Origin: Taeniopygia guttata
Taxonomy: Eukaryota; Chordata; Aves; Passeriformes; Estrildidae
Assembly (NCBI RefSeq): GCF_048771995.1
Contig: NC_133024.1
Span: 85,726,501 to 85,790,500 of the forward strand
Length of the DNA stretch: 64,000 nt
Reading direction: 5' to 3'
The position numbers and the translations under genes were made by a program. How positions within the stretch are numbered: the first letter of the stretch is position 1; every line of letters starts with the position of its first letter. The notes below the pieces were generated by a model, which was not told the DNA's origin, did no database searches, and saw only the letters and a program-made list of their open reading frames with translations. This document shows, in pieces, positions 11,162 through 22,420 of this stretch.

Positions 11162-11710
11162 TGTACTGGTATTGGCTGGGATAGAGTTAATAATCTTCAT
11201 AGCAGCTTTTATGGTGCTGGGTTTTAGATCTGTGACCAAAACAGTGTTGATAACACAGGGATATTTTAGCTGTTGCTGAGCAGGGCTTGCACAATCTCAA
11301 GACCTGTTTCCCACCCCACCAGTGAGGCATCTGGGGGTGCACAAGGAGTTGGGAGGTGACACCACTGGGATAGCTGACACAACGCTGAAGGGATATCCCA
11401 CACTGTATGCTGTCATGCTCTGCCATAAAAGCTGGGGAGGAGAAAGGGACAGACACACACACACCCCCCTTCAGAGTGATGGTGCTTGTCTTCCCAAGTC
11501 AAGTTAGGTGATGGAGCCTGGCTTTCCTGGAGATAGCTGAACACCTGCCTGCTGATGTAAAGCAATGAATGAATTCCTTGTTCTACTTTGCTTTACCTAT
11601 TAAACTGTCTTTATCTCAGCCCACAGCTTTGCTCACCTTACCCTTCTAATTCTCTCCCCATCCTGCTGGGGAAAGTAAACAAGATGGCTGAGGTGATACT
11701 GAAGCAGTAC
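11162..11710 (+). mobile_element. Solo LTR fossil of an avian endogenous retrovirus
   Basis: The opening TGTACTGGTATTGGCTGGGA and a later ATTAAACTGTCTTTATCTCA block (about 11600) match an LTR type I know to be common in bird genomes, probably ERVL-like. No internal retroviral region or second LTR adjoins it, so it is a solo LTR left by recombination. It is well diverged and therefore old; the right edge is approximate. Confidence 0.7.
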
Positions 11711-13535
11711 TGTACCATAGGCAACTCATGCTGTGCTCTCAGAGTCAGCAAAGGCTTCCTTCACCCACAATAGGTTTCAAGAATAACATCTATTTGGGCC
11801 TTGAAACTCAAATAAAGTTTATAAATAGGTGGTAATTTGCAGGTGAGAATCTATCTTAGGTTCCTCAGTCATATAGCTGTAGTAACTGTGGCTCTGTAAG
11901 AAGCACAGAAGAGCTCTTCATTGCCCAGTGGAAATCTTTGCTCCCTGGAGCAATTCAAATGTCACCTGTGAAAGAGGAGAAATTAGTAATATAGAAATGC
12001 AAAGATCATCTCTGGCCTGAAATTCTTTCTCAATGTCCCACTGCAAAACTCACAGCAGAAATTCAGGAGTGCAGACACAGGTGACAACAATTAGAAGCAC
12101 AGAAATACTTCTGCAAGAAAAAGAGGTGAAAGCTCAGTTGTCCTTGTCAGGCAGAGAAGAGAAAAATCTAGAATTTTATGACAAGATTTCAAACTACTGA
12201 GTGTGTTTAGAAGAGTAAATTGGGTATTTATCCATCCTCTTGTCATAAAAAGCAGCAAGGAGGGACACTCAATTACACTGAGAAGCAACATGTTTCAGCT
12301 GCAAAAGGGAAAATTTTTGTAGCTTAACTCACTTAACTCCTGAAATCAGTTGCCACAGCTTAGAGCATATGGTTAAGATCAGCTTGGTGGACTCTTGGAA
12401 AGGCAGGAATATTCAGGAGTGTATGTCTTTGTGCCACCTAACTTGACTCAAAAATCACTTCAGGCTGGCCTAGCTGGAGCTGGGCTCAGCAAGGCACTGT
12501 TCAGAAGAGCACACAGCAAGGGACCTGGAAATGCACTGTGGAGGAGCAAGTGCTGCCCAGCCTCACGACATGCTGCTCACCAAAGGGACAGAGCACAAAG
12601 CACAAGAGAAAAATCTTGGTGTTTTACTTCCCTCTCTCTGGTCCCTTCGTGATCTTGTGCCTTGGACAGCCTCACTCCCTGCTCAGCTCCCACAGGGAAG
12701 AGCTCACTTAGTAAAATTTGAGGTGATGGCAAGCTGCGAGGGATGGCAATGCTGCAGGACAGAGTCAGCATTCAGAATTACCTGGGCAAAGATACATATG
12801 GAAAAAAAATATGTACAGCTCACAGAGGATGAAAGGAAGTGATTGCACATAGTGAAGAATAAACAATTGCAGCTTTGCAGCAAAGGGAATGGGTAACTGT
12901 AGACAGTCAAATATCATAGTGTTGAGGAGAACACAAAATACAATGTGGAATGAATAAGAAACTGTAGAGACTGTTACATGGGAGGGCTTGCATTGGTGAA
13001 TATAGTAAAGCTTCATGTACAGAGCAATACAGGAGAAGAAAGAGAGGAACAACCAACAAAGAGGAAAGGCAGAGGTCAAGGAAAGTTGAAACTCTGAATG
13101 AAGTGGGGTTGATTTGCAAGAAGGAAAGTGTGAGGAGAGGAATGATAAAATGCTTAATTTTAAAATCACCATCCCTGTCAGCATTCATCAATGCCTGTGT
13201 TTACTTATTTGCTGGGATTTTAGAGTCGAGCAGTGATCCCAGGATGTCTACTGGCTGCTTATATGGTGATCACTCTTAAGACTTATTTACCTGTTCCAGA
13301 CAACTCCCATATTGCAATTGCCATTCCTCTACCTTATTAAACAGGGTAGAAACATGTCTTTGACTGGGTGGACTGCATAAACTGTCTTTATTTCTCTGAT
13401 AGGTTTCTGCACTGAACAACTAGAAGGAGCTACTAAGTGTCCTTCAGTCATTTCTGGATCAACTTTTTCCAGTGTACAAAACAAAAAAGTGACTGATCTT
13501 ATGGCAGGTTATGATTCACCACCTAAAATTCTGAC
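11711..13535. other. Gene-free stretch
   Basis: No gene, RNA or repeat family recognised. Several overlapping short reading frames on both strands between 12400 and 13190 look random: no domain, no signal of splicing. Confidence 0.5.
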
Positions 13536-13539
13536 ATTT

Positions 13540-14170
13540 CTCTGGTGCAAAGTGGGGGAATCCAGAGCTTCCCTCTGTCTGCCCTGGAGGGCCTGGGACC
13601 CTGGCAGGGGGTCAGGAACCCCCCTGTACAGAGCCCTGAGAGACACTGTCTGTGATCTCTGTCCATGGAAAATTGTTTTCAATCTTACAGGATGAATTAC
13701 AAGCTCTGAGTGTTTGATATGAGTAATAATTAAGTGTGGCATGGGTGCAAAAGTAAAATTTTAGGTTTCTAGATTAGGGGCTCAAAGGGGACAAGATGGA
13801 GGAAATTGGGTGTGTCTTGTCCTTTTTCTCCTTCTTCATGCCCTCCATGTTTCACTATAGTGTTGGCATTTTTCTATTGGTTTAGGCTGGGGACACACTG
13901 TTTAACGTAGATGATAGATATTGGCACATTATTGTAAATATAGCCGTAGTTTCTGGTATATAATGTTTGTAACATCCCACTGAGGGGCAGAGCCCCGCAC
14001 GCTGCCCTGCAGGACAGACCTGCGGCAGGGCAGCAGAACATGTTAGAGATAAGCAAGAATAAACAACCTTGAAAACAGCACAGACAAATTATGGCTTCTT
14101 CTTTGGCAACAGGGCAGAAAGACAGAGACTTTTTACAATCTCGGAATCATCAATACCACAGATTCCGACA
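13540..14170 (+). mobile_element. Probable solo LTR fossil (songbird-type)
   Basis: The block with GGGACAAGATGGAGGAAATT, a C/T-rich tract near 13815-13850, a GTATATAATG TATA-like site near 13958 and an AATAAA-containing segment near 14057 follows the order of an avian LTR (U3, TATA, polyadenylation signal) and resembles passerine ERV LTRs from memory. No adjoining internal region is seen. Limits are approximate; diverged and old. Confidence 0.6.
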
Positions 14171-17100
14171 GCAAAGAACCTTGTACACCAAACATCATCT
14201 CCCTATTAGCTTTCAACCTGCTAAAAGATCAATAGAGGAAGTCTGAATGAGAACATAATGCAAACTTGAAAGAAAAGAATTCTGGATATATTTACTACAA
14301 AGCTTCTTCTTGCGGGAATTACTACACAGCCATTTCAGAGAGTACCTGCTGGATCATGGCACTGAAAGATGTGTACACATAAATACAGCTTTCTGGAGCA
14401 CAGCTGTCTAAATGTCAACCAGAAAAATACCTATGCATGGACTAGAACTTCCAGCAGATAATGCAAAAATGTAGAACGTGTGTGAACTGACCTCAGAGCA
14501 CCCAGAGACAATCCTGTGTGATCCATCCAAAGAGAAGCAAAATTCAGGAGCCTCATTCAGCATAGCATCAAGGTCATATTTCCTCTCATGAACCTGGTGT
14601 GAACTGATGGGCCACAGCCACCTACCCTGCTGGGCAGCATGACCTCTCCAGGAATGACACCAGAGACCATGCTACATGAAAAAACACCAAAATAGCCTTT
14701 GATTATCAGTAGTCTTGTACAACATCTTTTCCTTCATTTTCACAGCTCTGTATAGTCTGCAGAGTTACACAGCCTATGTATAATCTCAGATTATAACCTA
14801 AATTCACTGCTCTGTGACTTTCAAAAGAGCAGCACATAACTTCCAAGAGGACAACGGTGTTTAGGAATTGCAATATTGGGACCGGTCAGCAGAGGGCAAG
14901 GCCAGCATCAAATCTGGGATGTTCAAAGCAGAGGCACTCTGGGCTTTACCCCTCTCCACGGTGCACTATGCTTGACCGGCTCGGGTAGCGAATGGGTTCA
15001 GACCTTGTGCATCCCTTGTGCTCACCAAGACAAGACTGTCTGAGGCTATAACTTGGGATGTTTCCTCTCCTTACAGAGAAAGTGAAAGTGACAGAAGATA
15101 TCAGGTTTATAAACACACAAATCTCAGTGCAGAGTGAACTACAAGCACCCTGCACAACCAAGACATCCATCAACAGCATCCAGTCTTCTAGACAGGTAAA
15201 AGAAGAGCTTTTCCAGGCATCATTTCACCCCCATGCTTCCATCTGCTCACCACTTCATTGAATTGTGGAGCACCATGTGCACACATTCTCTAATGGGTGT
15301 TATTGAAGACATCTATTTTCCTTGACACCCTAGTTCCAGGGCATAACTAAGTTAGGAGAATAACACCACATCAAGATAAATGTGTTTTGCAGCATCAGTA
15401 ACAAGAGAGAAGCCAGAGGAGCTGTGTTTTGAATGGGGTTTTTTTGCTTTGATTTTTAACTAAGTCACATACCAGCCTCAGCTACAGGTGACTGAGCTAA
15501 GTTGAAGCCTATAGCATGAGACATGAGAACTAGTAATGTGTCAAAATACCATGCAATTAATGTCCTGTTTCTTCAAAATAAATGAGCACTTTGGTGATCA
15601 AGAGAAGAAGCAAAATTATTGCTATTGCATTTGTAGCTTGAAGAAGCTCTCCTATACTGTATTACATGAAAGAAAGTTTTTATCACAATTTCATTAGAAT
15701 GACCTAGGGGTATGATTTCTAAACTTACCAAGCACTTTATTGAACAGGGTCCTAACTGTGGGTATGAAGCTAAGCATCTTCACTGATAACACCTTTCTAT
15801 CTTCCCCCTTTGTGAAAAAAGGGTATGGTTACTTAGCCTCAACATTTTGCTATGTTACTGTGTGCATTTCTGTTCAAAATCATCCAGAGCGCCTATTATT
15901 CAACCTGGATACAACCCCAACTTTTCAAGGAAGCCAAATGTTCATTATCTGGATAGTTGTCTGAAATTGCTCCCAATGTCTATGTTTGGAACAAATAATG
16001 GCATAAATGACCATAATAGACCAGTAATATTTGTTGAGAGCTTATCTTATAATCAAATAAGACACTTTATCCTTGAAAAAAACTTGCTTACTGATTACAT
16101 GAATGCATCATTATTTATCAGTGTAATTAGTGCTACTCCAGTAAATGCTTAAATACTCCTCAGCATACGTTTTGCAAAACTGGGTGCCAAAACTGAGTTC
16201 TGCATTTTTCCCCTCTCAGAGTGGCAACTCCTCTAAGAAAGAAATGAAACCCAGAACAAACCAACTTATCTCATTGTTCTGGCCCCAGGTTTCTGAGGAT
16301 CTATAATTTCACTGTTGATGTGTTGTAAGGCAGCAGTGAAGAGCCATAACTGTTTATTTCCTCTTTAGCTGCAGAACATTTGATCTGTTGGTGGCCAATG
16401 CCAGGGCTGGTTTGAAGCTTAATGAGCTGCATTACATTTTAACAAGTGTTGTGGAAGAAAGAATGTCTAGAAAATATCAGCAGTGCTGTTGTGTAAGCAA
16501 CAGGACAGCAGGTATAAATGCAGAGCCAGAACAACCAGAAAGCATCCCAATATTCTTCTTGCTTGACAAGCTTTATAGTGCAAACAAAAGAGTATCACCC
16601 AGTTCTTCCTGCCAAAAAGGGAGTTATTCTTTTCTTTATTCTATTGTGAAATGCTACCTCGCAAAAATTTTACATTTGCTTCCTGCTGACATCTGTGCTC
16701 CTCTTTTCTTCATCTCTCATTCTATTTTTACAGCATTTTCATCTCCATTCTCACATCTCAGTTTCTCACCACTTCAGAACTAGTTTTCTCAATGACAACT
16801 TCTGCTTCACCCTTTCCTCCTCCTGCTGCCCCAGCACAGAGTGTCCCAATACAGAGGGAAAAGGCAGAGAATATGCTCTGAGGAAGAACATGCTATGAAG
16901 CAGAGACCAGAGCAAGTCTCCTTTGAGAGTTCCTGTTGCTTGTTAACTACAGTCAAAGTTAGTTAAATGCCCCTGAATATAGAAGAGCCTTTTTTTTTTT
17001 TTAAGATGCAAAAATGACTATTTAAAAAACTTTATGGATCTATAGAAGAAAACCAACAGACTTTGGAGGGGAGAAGGTGGGGGGGTAGACCCCTTCTCAA

Positions 17101-17520
17101 GTTCTTGAGAACTTTGTGCAATGGAAAACACTGAATTTGTCATCAGTGTTAAGAGAAGACATGGCACTACCACATTCTGCATGCTTTGCCCTGATAGAGA
17201 CTTGGAGTGATGGAGCAGTCCAAAGAGAGGCAGATGCTCAGTACAGTTTTATGTGCAAAAAGGCTTTAAAAGACACAGGGTTACTAGTCTCTAAAGCAGA
17301 GTTATCCTCTGAGGCACTGAACTAATTGCACCAAGACACAGTGTGTGTCTTGACTCCTTTCCCTGCTCCACAACACTTACCTGCAACAGTTTTCCAAAAG
17401 TAACCATGTACTTAACTTTTTAAGAAGTTATTCAGACGCTATGCTGGGCTATTTTTAAAAATTTTATTTTCTCTGTTCTTCCATCCATGAGAAAAGGAGA
17501 CCAGAGTGTTGCATTCTAGA
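14171..17520. other. Gene-free stretch between LTR fossil and histone gene
   Basis: Mostly AT-rich. A T-run lies at 16990-17002 and a C/T-rich zone near 16680-16840. No convincing exon or repeat family seen. Confidence 0.5.
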
Positions 17521-17523
17521 AAC

Positions 17524-17529
17524 TTTATT
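17524..17529 (-). terminator. Polyadenylation signal of the H2A gene
   Basis: TTTATT on the + strand is AATAAA on the - strand, about 113 bases after the stop codon. I see no replication-type histone 3' stem-loop between stop and signal, so the mRNA is probably polyadenylated, as for replacement histones. Confidence 0.7.
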
Positions 17530-17641
17530 ACACACTTTTAAAATGCCTTAAAATTAGTAGATAAAATACTTAAAGAAGTAAACATAAATTAGTGGTACTG
17601 AGCCCCCATAAGTGCACAGACCAGACCAGGAAGAGCAAGTT

Positions 17642-18061
17642 TCACTGGCTGCCACTATATTCTTGAGAAGAAGCAACACTTCCACTAGATTTCTTTGGAA
17701 GAAGCTGGGAAAGGATATTTGGCATAACCCCACCTTGAGGAATGGTCACACAGGCAAAGAGCTTGTTCAGCTCATCATCACTTCTCACAGCCAGCTGAAT
17801 GTGCCTGGGCAGGATCTTCATCTTCCTATCCTGACGCACAGCGTTCCCCGCCAGCTCCAGCACCTCTGCTGCCATGTACTCCATCACTGCAGCCAGGCAG
17901 ATGGCAGCGGCAGAGCGAATCCTCTCGGCGTACTTCCCTCTCCGCAGGAGCCTATGGACACGGGCCACAGGGAACTGCAGACCTGCCTTGGACGACTTGC
18001 TTTTCTTTGCTCCACTTCCAGGGCTGCCAGCCACTGCTTGTTTCTTTCCACGTCCAGACAT
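17642..18061 (-). CDS. Divergent histone H2A variant (139 aa, H2A.X-like tail)
   Basis: An uninterrupted H2A-family gene. It opens MSGRGKK, has [15 protein letters not shown] (about residues 26-40, alpha-1), KYAERI, the alpha-2 segment [14 protein letters not shown] (61-74), [17 protein letters not shown] (85-101), [12 protein letters not shown] (105-116) and LLPKK (120-124). Acidic-patch positions are kept as E61, E66, E69, D95, D96 and E97 (E91 of canonical H2A replaced by Asp). The L1-loop region is unusual: RSAAAIC in place of GAGAPVY. The tail is short (SSGSVA) and holds SQEY at 132-135, the ATM/ATR-type motif of H2A.X, but four residues, SGSQ, follow it; in H2A.X the motif is terminal. 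H2A.X is about 143 aa. On the coding strand CTCCTCACCTGTCAG lies directly before the ATG, like a splice acceptor, so a 5'-UTR intron is possible. Open along its length despite many substitutions, so it is probably selected. It could instead be a recent neo-gene from an H2A retrocopy. Confidence 0.85.
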   Translation of the reverse strand: MSGRGKKQAVAGSPGSGAKKSKSSKAGLQFPVARVHRLLRRGKYAERIRSAAAICLAAVMEYMAAEVLELAGNAVRQDRKMKILPRHIQLAVRSDDELNKLFACVTIPQGGVMPNILSQLLPKKSSGSVASSQEYSGSQ

Positions 18062-20685
18062 TCTGACAGGTGAGGAGACACAGAGTGCTGGAGGGTTTCA
18101 AAACACTTGGGTGCTTGGGCTACAGCTAATGGACAGCAAGAGGAGGCAACAGCAAGGTCAGTGCTGCTCTTCCATATCAAGGAGAAAGCTCAGTCTGTTC
18201 TTGAGGAAAGAGTTCACCACACACCACAGTTCATCAACAGCAGAGCTAAAATTTTAACAGTTATTGCCCTTTTACAGCCTGCCTTTTAGGAGAAGGATCT
18301 CATTGCAAAACCTGTCAAGGGTTATTGAAGTTAGATATGAAGGGCTCAAAAGAAGACAAGCTTCCCCTGCTACTTGGAATGTATTTAGGGTTGAGGCACA
18401 GTGGGTTTTCTTCAGCAAGATTTTTTTTAAACACCACAACTGTTACCTCAAAGCTAATTTGAGGCCTGTCTCTTCCTTCAAGAGCAATCTACATTACAAC
18501 TTCTACTATCAAGTTACAACTTCCCTTCATTTCAAATCTAAAAATGGAAAAATTCTTGCAGCCTAGAGCTTGTTATACCCAAAATACTTCAGGATATTTT
18601 CACACATTTCATACCGCTTTAAATTAATTCCCTAAATGGTATTCTCTGGCTTCTTTGAGAATACTACTGGAGGTCCTCTGTACCAGGAAAAGGATAAATT
18701 TATTTGGACAGCACTATGCAGACTGAAGAACAGAAACTACCATCTCATGATGAAGGAAATTCAGCCCATCTAGGACACTCCTGCAACTGGCAAAACTACT
18801 TATTTATAACATTTCTATTCCATAAGTAAATGGGGCTGTTAACTTCCAGTACAGCTGGCTACAACATACAAAAACACCCATCACTACATTAACATGTAGG
18901 GGTTTTACTAAGAGATTTAATTATCTAAGAAAAATCAGAATGAGCTTTGAAAAGAAGGTGAAAAAATAGTAAAACTTAAAAAACCCAGCTCCTAATAAAA
19001 TCCAAGCAAAGTCCTTCCTTATAACTCCTTATCCCTATTACCAGACAATACTTTATCTAAATTATTTACAGTACAGTCATACTATGTAATACAGGCAGCT
19101 AACTTACAAAATAACATGAAGTCCACAACCCCAAATCTTCCCCAATGCATCATAAATTAAAAGTACATCACATTACCTTCAAAAATTCTTATTTTGTCCT
19201 AGCCTGTACCTTACTACAATCTACACTCAAGCACAAACAAGCCACATAACACCTCTACCCCAGGCCCAGAATCTTTTTATTACCAACTTTTTGTTCTCAT
19301 CACCTGGGTAATTAATGAGTCATTTACACACACGCTTCATCTTCTTTCACCTAATCCCTGATTTGGGGCAAAATTAAGAAATACATTACAGCTGCTCAGA
19401 AGCAAATTGGCTGGGGTGAGGGGGAAGAAGGCAGGCTGTCTGCAAGGGCTGAGGCATAGCTACATTTCAGCCTCACTATGACACTGCCAGTTCTCACCCA
19501 CTCTGGCTGGAGTATTTCTGTCTGCGTGCTATGTGTAAAAACAGCCTTTCTTTTTTTTTCTGCTGAAGCTTGCTTTTAAAAGTACATAGGGAAAATGGGC
19601 TTTGTAAAAATATTTTTAGTTGGGTGGGAGGAGGAAACTGTTTTGCTTTAGATGTGTCCTGAGTAGAGTCATGCTTGGTTCACATTGTGTCTGAGCCCCA
19701 CCAAATGATGTGATGGGGCTGCTCCCTTTTCTGGTAAGTCTGTCCCAGATGGGGCTCACAGTTTATTGTGGTTCTGGTGCTGAGGGTGCTTGGCTAGTTC
19801 CTCTTCGTTCGCCTGAGCAAAAACCTCACCTCAGGTAAAGGAATATTTTTGAGCAGCCTTTAAAGAAATGAGTGCTCACTTCTTGCTCATGCTCTTTCTG
19901 TGTTTGTTTTCTGGCATTCAAAGGAGTTTCCAACCAGCAATATACAAGAGCCATGGGTGTGAATGGTATTTCAGCTGCAGAAGATGACCATTTAAACAAG
20001 AGGGTACTCCCAGAAGCCCAGGCTCTGGCAAAATACTCAGACAACAAAACTGTCATGAACAGCTCAGCCTTTGGTTCTGCCCGTCAGACGCCAGATGCGG
20101 GTTACAGTTTCACAGCATCTGCATTCGTGGCACCCACCCACTTTTCTTACACAGACGAGCATTTAGTCTAAGCTGAGTGAGGCTGAGTTTCCTGCCACCT
20201 CAGGGCATTGAACAACCGGTATGGGGTACCCTCTGCACGTCCAAATGCTCACCATAAGGACTGATGTCCTCTCAAAGCACAGCTGTCCATTTCTCCTAAC
20301 TCAGAGACAGAAAAGGTGTCTGTGCCTTCCCTTCAGTAACCTGGACTTAGCTCAGGGAAAGTGGCCAGTCCGCTTCAGAATAGCTGGCTGTTAATGGGAT
20401 GCCCACAATCTTATACATGTGGAAGTGGGGCTTCTAAATTTTCATTTCAGGCCCTTGCCAGAGCTGAGACAGTCCTTCCTCCACGTGTTCAAATACACTC
20501 TTAAGACCTCCTGGCTAGGGCTCTTTTATGGGGACTGAGATCTGGGTAAGCTTGCTGTCCATTGGGCTAGAGCATAAAAGGAGGGGAGGGAGGAAGGAGC
20601 AGGTCTCTTCCCTCTGCTATGTCTCTTGGAAAAGTGCTGAAAAGATCTGCTCAGTTCTTCAAAAGGGCAGGCCTAGGTGCCTGTT
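18062..20685. other. Gene-free stretch upstream of the H2A gene
   Basis: Should contain the promoter of the - strand H2A gene, but no TATA or clustered CCAAT boxes are evident close to its ATG. Possible - strand donors exist (for example GAG|GTAACA at about 18446 and CAG|GTGATG near 19301), compatible with a 5'-UTR intron but not proof of one. No repeats recognised. Confidence 0.4.
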
Positions 20686-20689
20686 TGTA

Positions 20690-21535
20690 TTGTGATAAAT
20701 GGATATGATTCATGCTAACTAAATTGTAGCTATATCAATAATTGTTATAAAGTAATAGAGGAAAAGCAGATGGGCCCCTTCATGGATGTTAGGTGTGAAA
20801 AACAGGATACAGGATGTAGTATTGAGATAAGCAAGATCCCGAAAGAGAAGTGGCCTTGGGATGAACAAAGTTGGGATGATTCCCAAAGCAGAATCAGCCT
20901 TGGGATGAGCAAAGTTGGGATGATTCCAGATATGGAATCTAAGTTGTGGTTTTATCTATGAAATAATAAGACTGATTTGGAATATAATGCTTACTTACAT
21001 AGGACAAAGCTTAGTGCACATGTGCAGCCTGTAAGGTTATTCAGAGGACAGTGAGGAAGACAGCAAGCCTTCCTCTGAAAAGACCACCAAAAAGCCAGGA
21101 GGCCCCCTAACAACAAGTGGAGCATGCACCATGCAGTGTAGTGACGTTGATTTCAAGAAATGAAAATAGGAGATTTACAGAAAAATATTGATGAATATGT
21201 ATTAGCATACAGTATATAAGTTTAGTTTGGATTCCTTTGTTTCATAGGTGAGGCAGGGTGAGAAGCCCTCCCTGTACCCCGGATGGTTTTGCTTATGCTT
21301 TATATGAACCTTAATCATACTTAATTCATCACTCCCAATTTTTTTTTTTTTTTGTATATGCTTGATTATATTGAACATACTTGATTGTATTCATTTCTAA
21401 AAAATTGGAGTTCAATTAAAATTACTGCAAAATTAAATTTTGTTGTTTATTAAATTAGACATATAGAACTTTATTTATAACAATATGGAATAGGGTGGGA
21501 TCCCAAATGGATTTGGGTCACCACATGCAACACAC
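20690..21535 (+). mobile_element. Probable LTR fossil
   Basis: Begins near TGTGATAAATGGATATGATT and ends near GGGTCACCACA. In between it has an AATATGTATTAGCATAC block, then GTATATAAG, and GAGAAGCCCTCCCTGTACCC, in the order expected of a bird ERV LTR. It is interrupted by a T-run (21340-21354). The family is uncertain (ERV1- or ERVK-like) and the limits are approximate. No internal retroviral genes adjoin it. Confidence 0.5.
20853..20927. repeat. 44-bp spaced duplication inside the LTR fossil
   Basis: Two copies of a 31-base block (GCCTTGGGATGAACAAAGTT...) begin 44 bases apart and differ at one position. Short duplications of this sort are common in LTR U3 regions. Confidence 0.9.
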
Positions 21536-21820
21536 TTTTCAGTGTTTTCTGAGTGATATTTTAACACAGACTCAAAACTGAAATAAAAGTAACTATCAAG
21601 AGACAAATTTCTGGTAATATCAGTTGGCTATGATCCAATCCTAATAATACTACAAGTATTATAGCTGATTATGCCTAATAAGAATAGATAATACAGGCTT
21701 GATTGCTTATTTTATTTTATTTTTTAGCAGATTAGGGAAAGAAAATAAGAAGATTAACAAGTGGGGAAATAAAGCAGGGTATAACAGATAAAAAAGGGTC
21801 AGTGGAAACAAAAGTTACAG

Positions 21821-21900
21821 GGAATCACAGAAAGAGACTGGAAGGGACCACAGTGAGTCACCTGTCCAACCTCCCTGCTCAAGCGTGGTTACTCCGTGTC
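21821..21900 (-). mobile_element. CR1 LINE 3'-end fragment
   Basis: GGAATCACAGAAAGAGACTG followed by GGAAGGGACC and a CCAACCTCCCTGCTCAAG-type block is the reverse complement of a CR1 tail. It abuts an oppositely oriented CR1 end. Confidence 0.75.
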
Positions 21901-21999
21901 AGGCTGGATGGAGCAACCTGGTTTACGGGAAGGCGTGAATCCCCACGGCAGAGGGATTTACGATCTTCTCATGCCTTTCAACCCAAACCGTTCCGTCAC
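21901..21999 (+). mobile_element. CR1 LINE 3'-end fragment at the PDCL3 promoter edge
   Basis: GGCTGGATGGAGCAACCTGG leads into the terminal TTTCAACCCAAACCGTTCCG of a CR1 3' end on the + strand. The element stops where the PDCL3 CpG island starts, about 175 bases before the ATG. Confidence 0.75.
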
Positions 22000-22420
22000 C
22001 CTTCCCGCCGCCGGGCCCATCCTTATTAGGCGGTGCGGGCAGCGGCGGCGGCGCTGGGCCCGCCCCGCCGGCAGCACCGCCTCCTCCGGCCGCGCCGCGC
22101 ACGCCGCGACCGGCCCGGCCCGGCCCTGCCCAGCGCCGCTGCCCGGCCCGGCCCGGCCCGGCCCTGCCGGCACCATGCAGGTGAGCAGCCCCCGTGCCCC
22201 ACGCCCGGCCGTGTGCGGGCACTGCTGCGGGCCGAGCCCCGCCGGCAGCCACGGGCCGCCAGCCCCGCCGGCCGAGTGCCGGGGCAGCGCGGCGGGGCCG
22301 GCCCGGGTCCGTGCCGCGCTCTCGGGGCAGAGCTGGCTGTTGCTGGCGGTGTTGTTCGGGAGCTCCGTGGCTGGGTCTGTGGCAGTTTGTTGCTTTTTTT
22401 TTGCAGCTACGGTACTAATT
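21990..22420 (+). promoter_or_regulatory. PDCL3: CpG-island promoter of PDCL3
   Basis: Very GC- and CpG-rich DNA with tandem GGCCC runs covers the 5' UTR, the tiny first coding exon and the start of intron 1. There is no TATA box, as usual for a housekeeping gene. CCTTATTAGG at 22021-22030 fits the serum-response CArG consensus CC(A/T)6GG exactly, about 145 bases before the ATG. Confidence 0.85.
22175..22180 (+). CDS. PDCL3: PDCL3 exon 1 coding part (Met-Gln)
   Basis: Only two codons, in CACCATGCAG|GTGAGC. Kozak context is good (A at -3 relative to ATG is C-A-C-C-ATG). Human PDCL3 also starts MQDPN, and exon 2 continues with DPN, which fixes this tiny exon. Confidence 0.95.

Noticed and set aside
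12765-13191. 139- and 94-codon - strand frames rich in Leu, Ser and Phe
   Set aside because: They read the complement of A/G-rich sequence and look like membrane proteins only through composition; no start context or homology.
17612-18257. Long + strand reading frames opposite the H2A gene
   Set aside because: They are the antisense of a clear histone frame and show no domain of their own.
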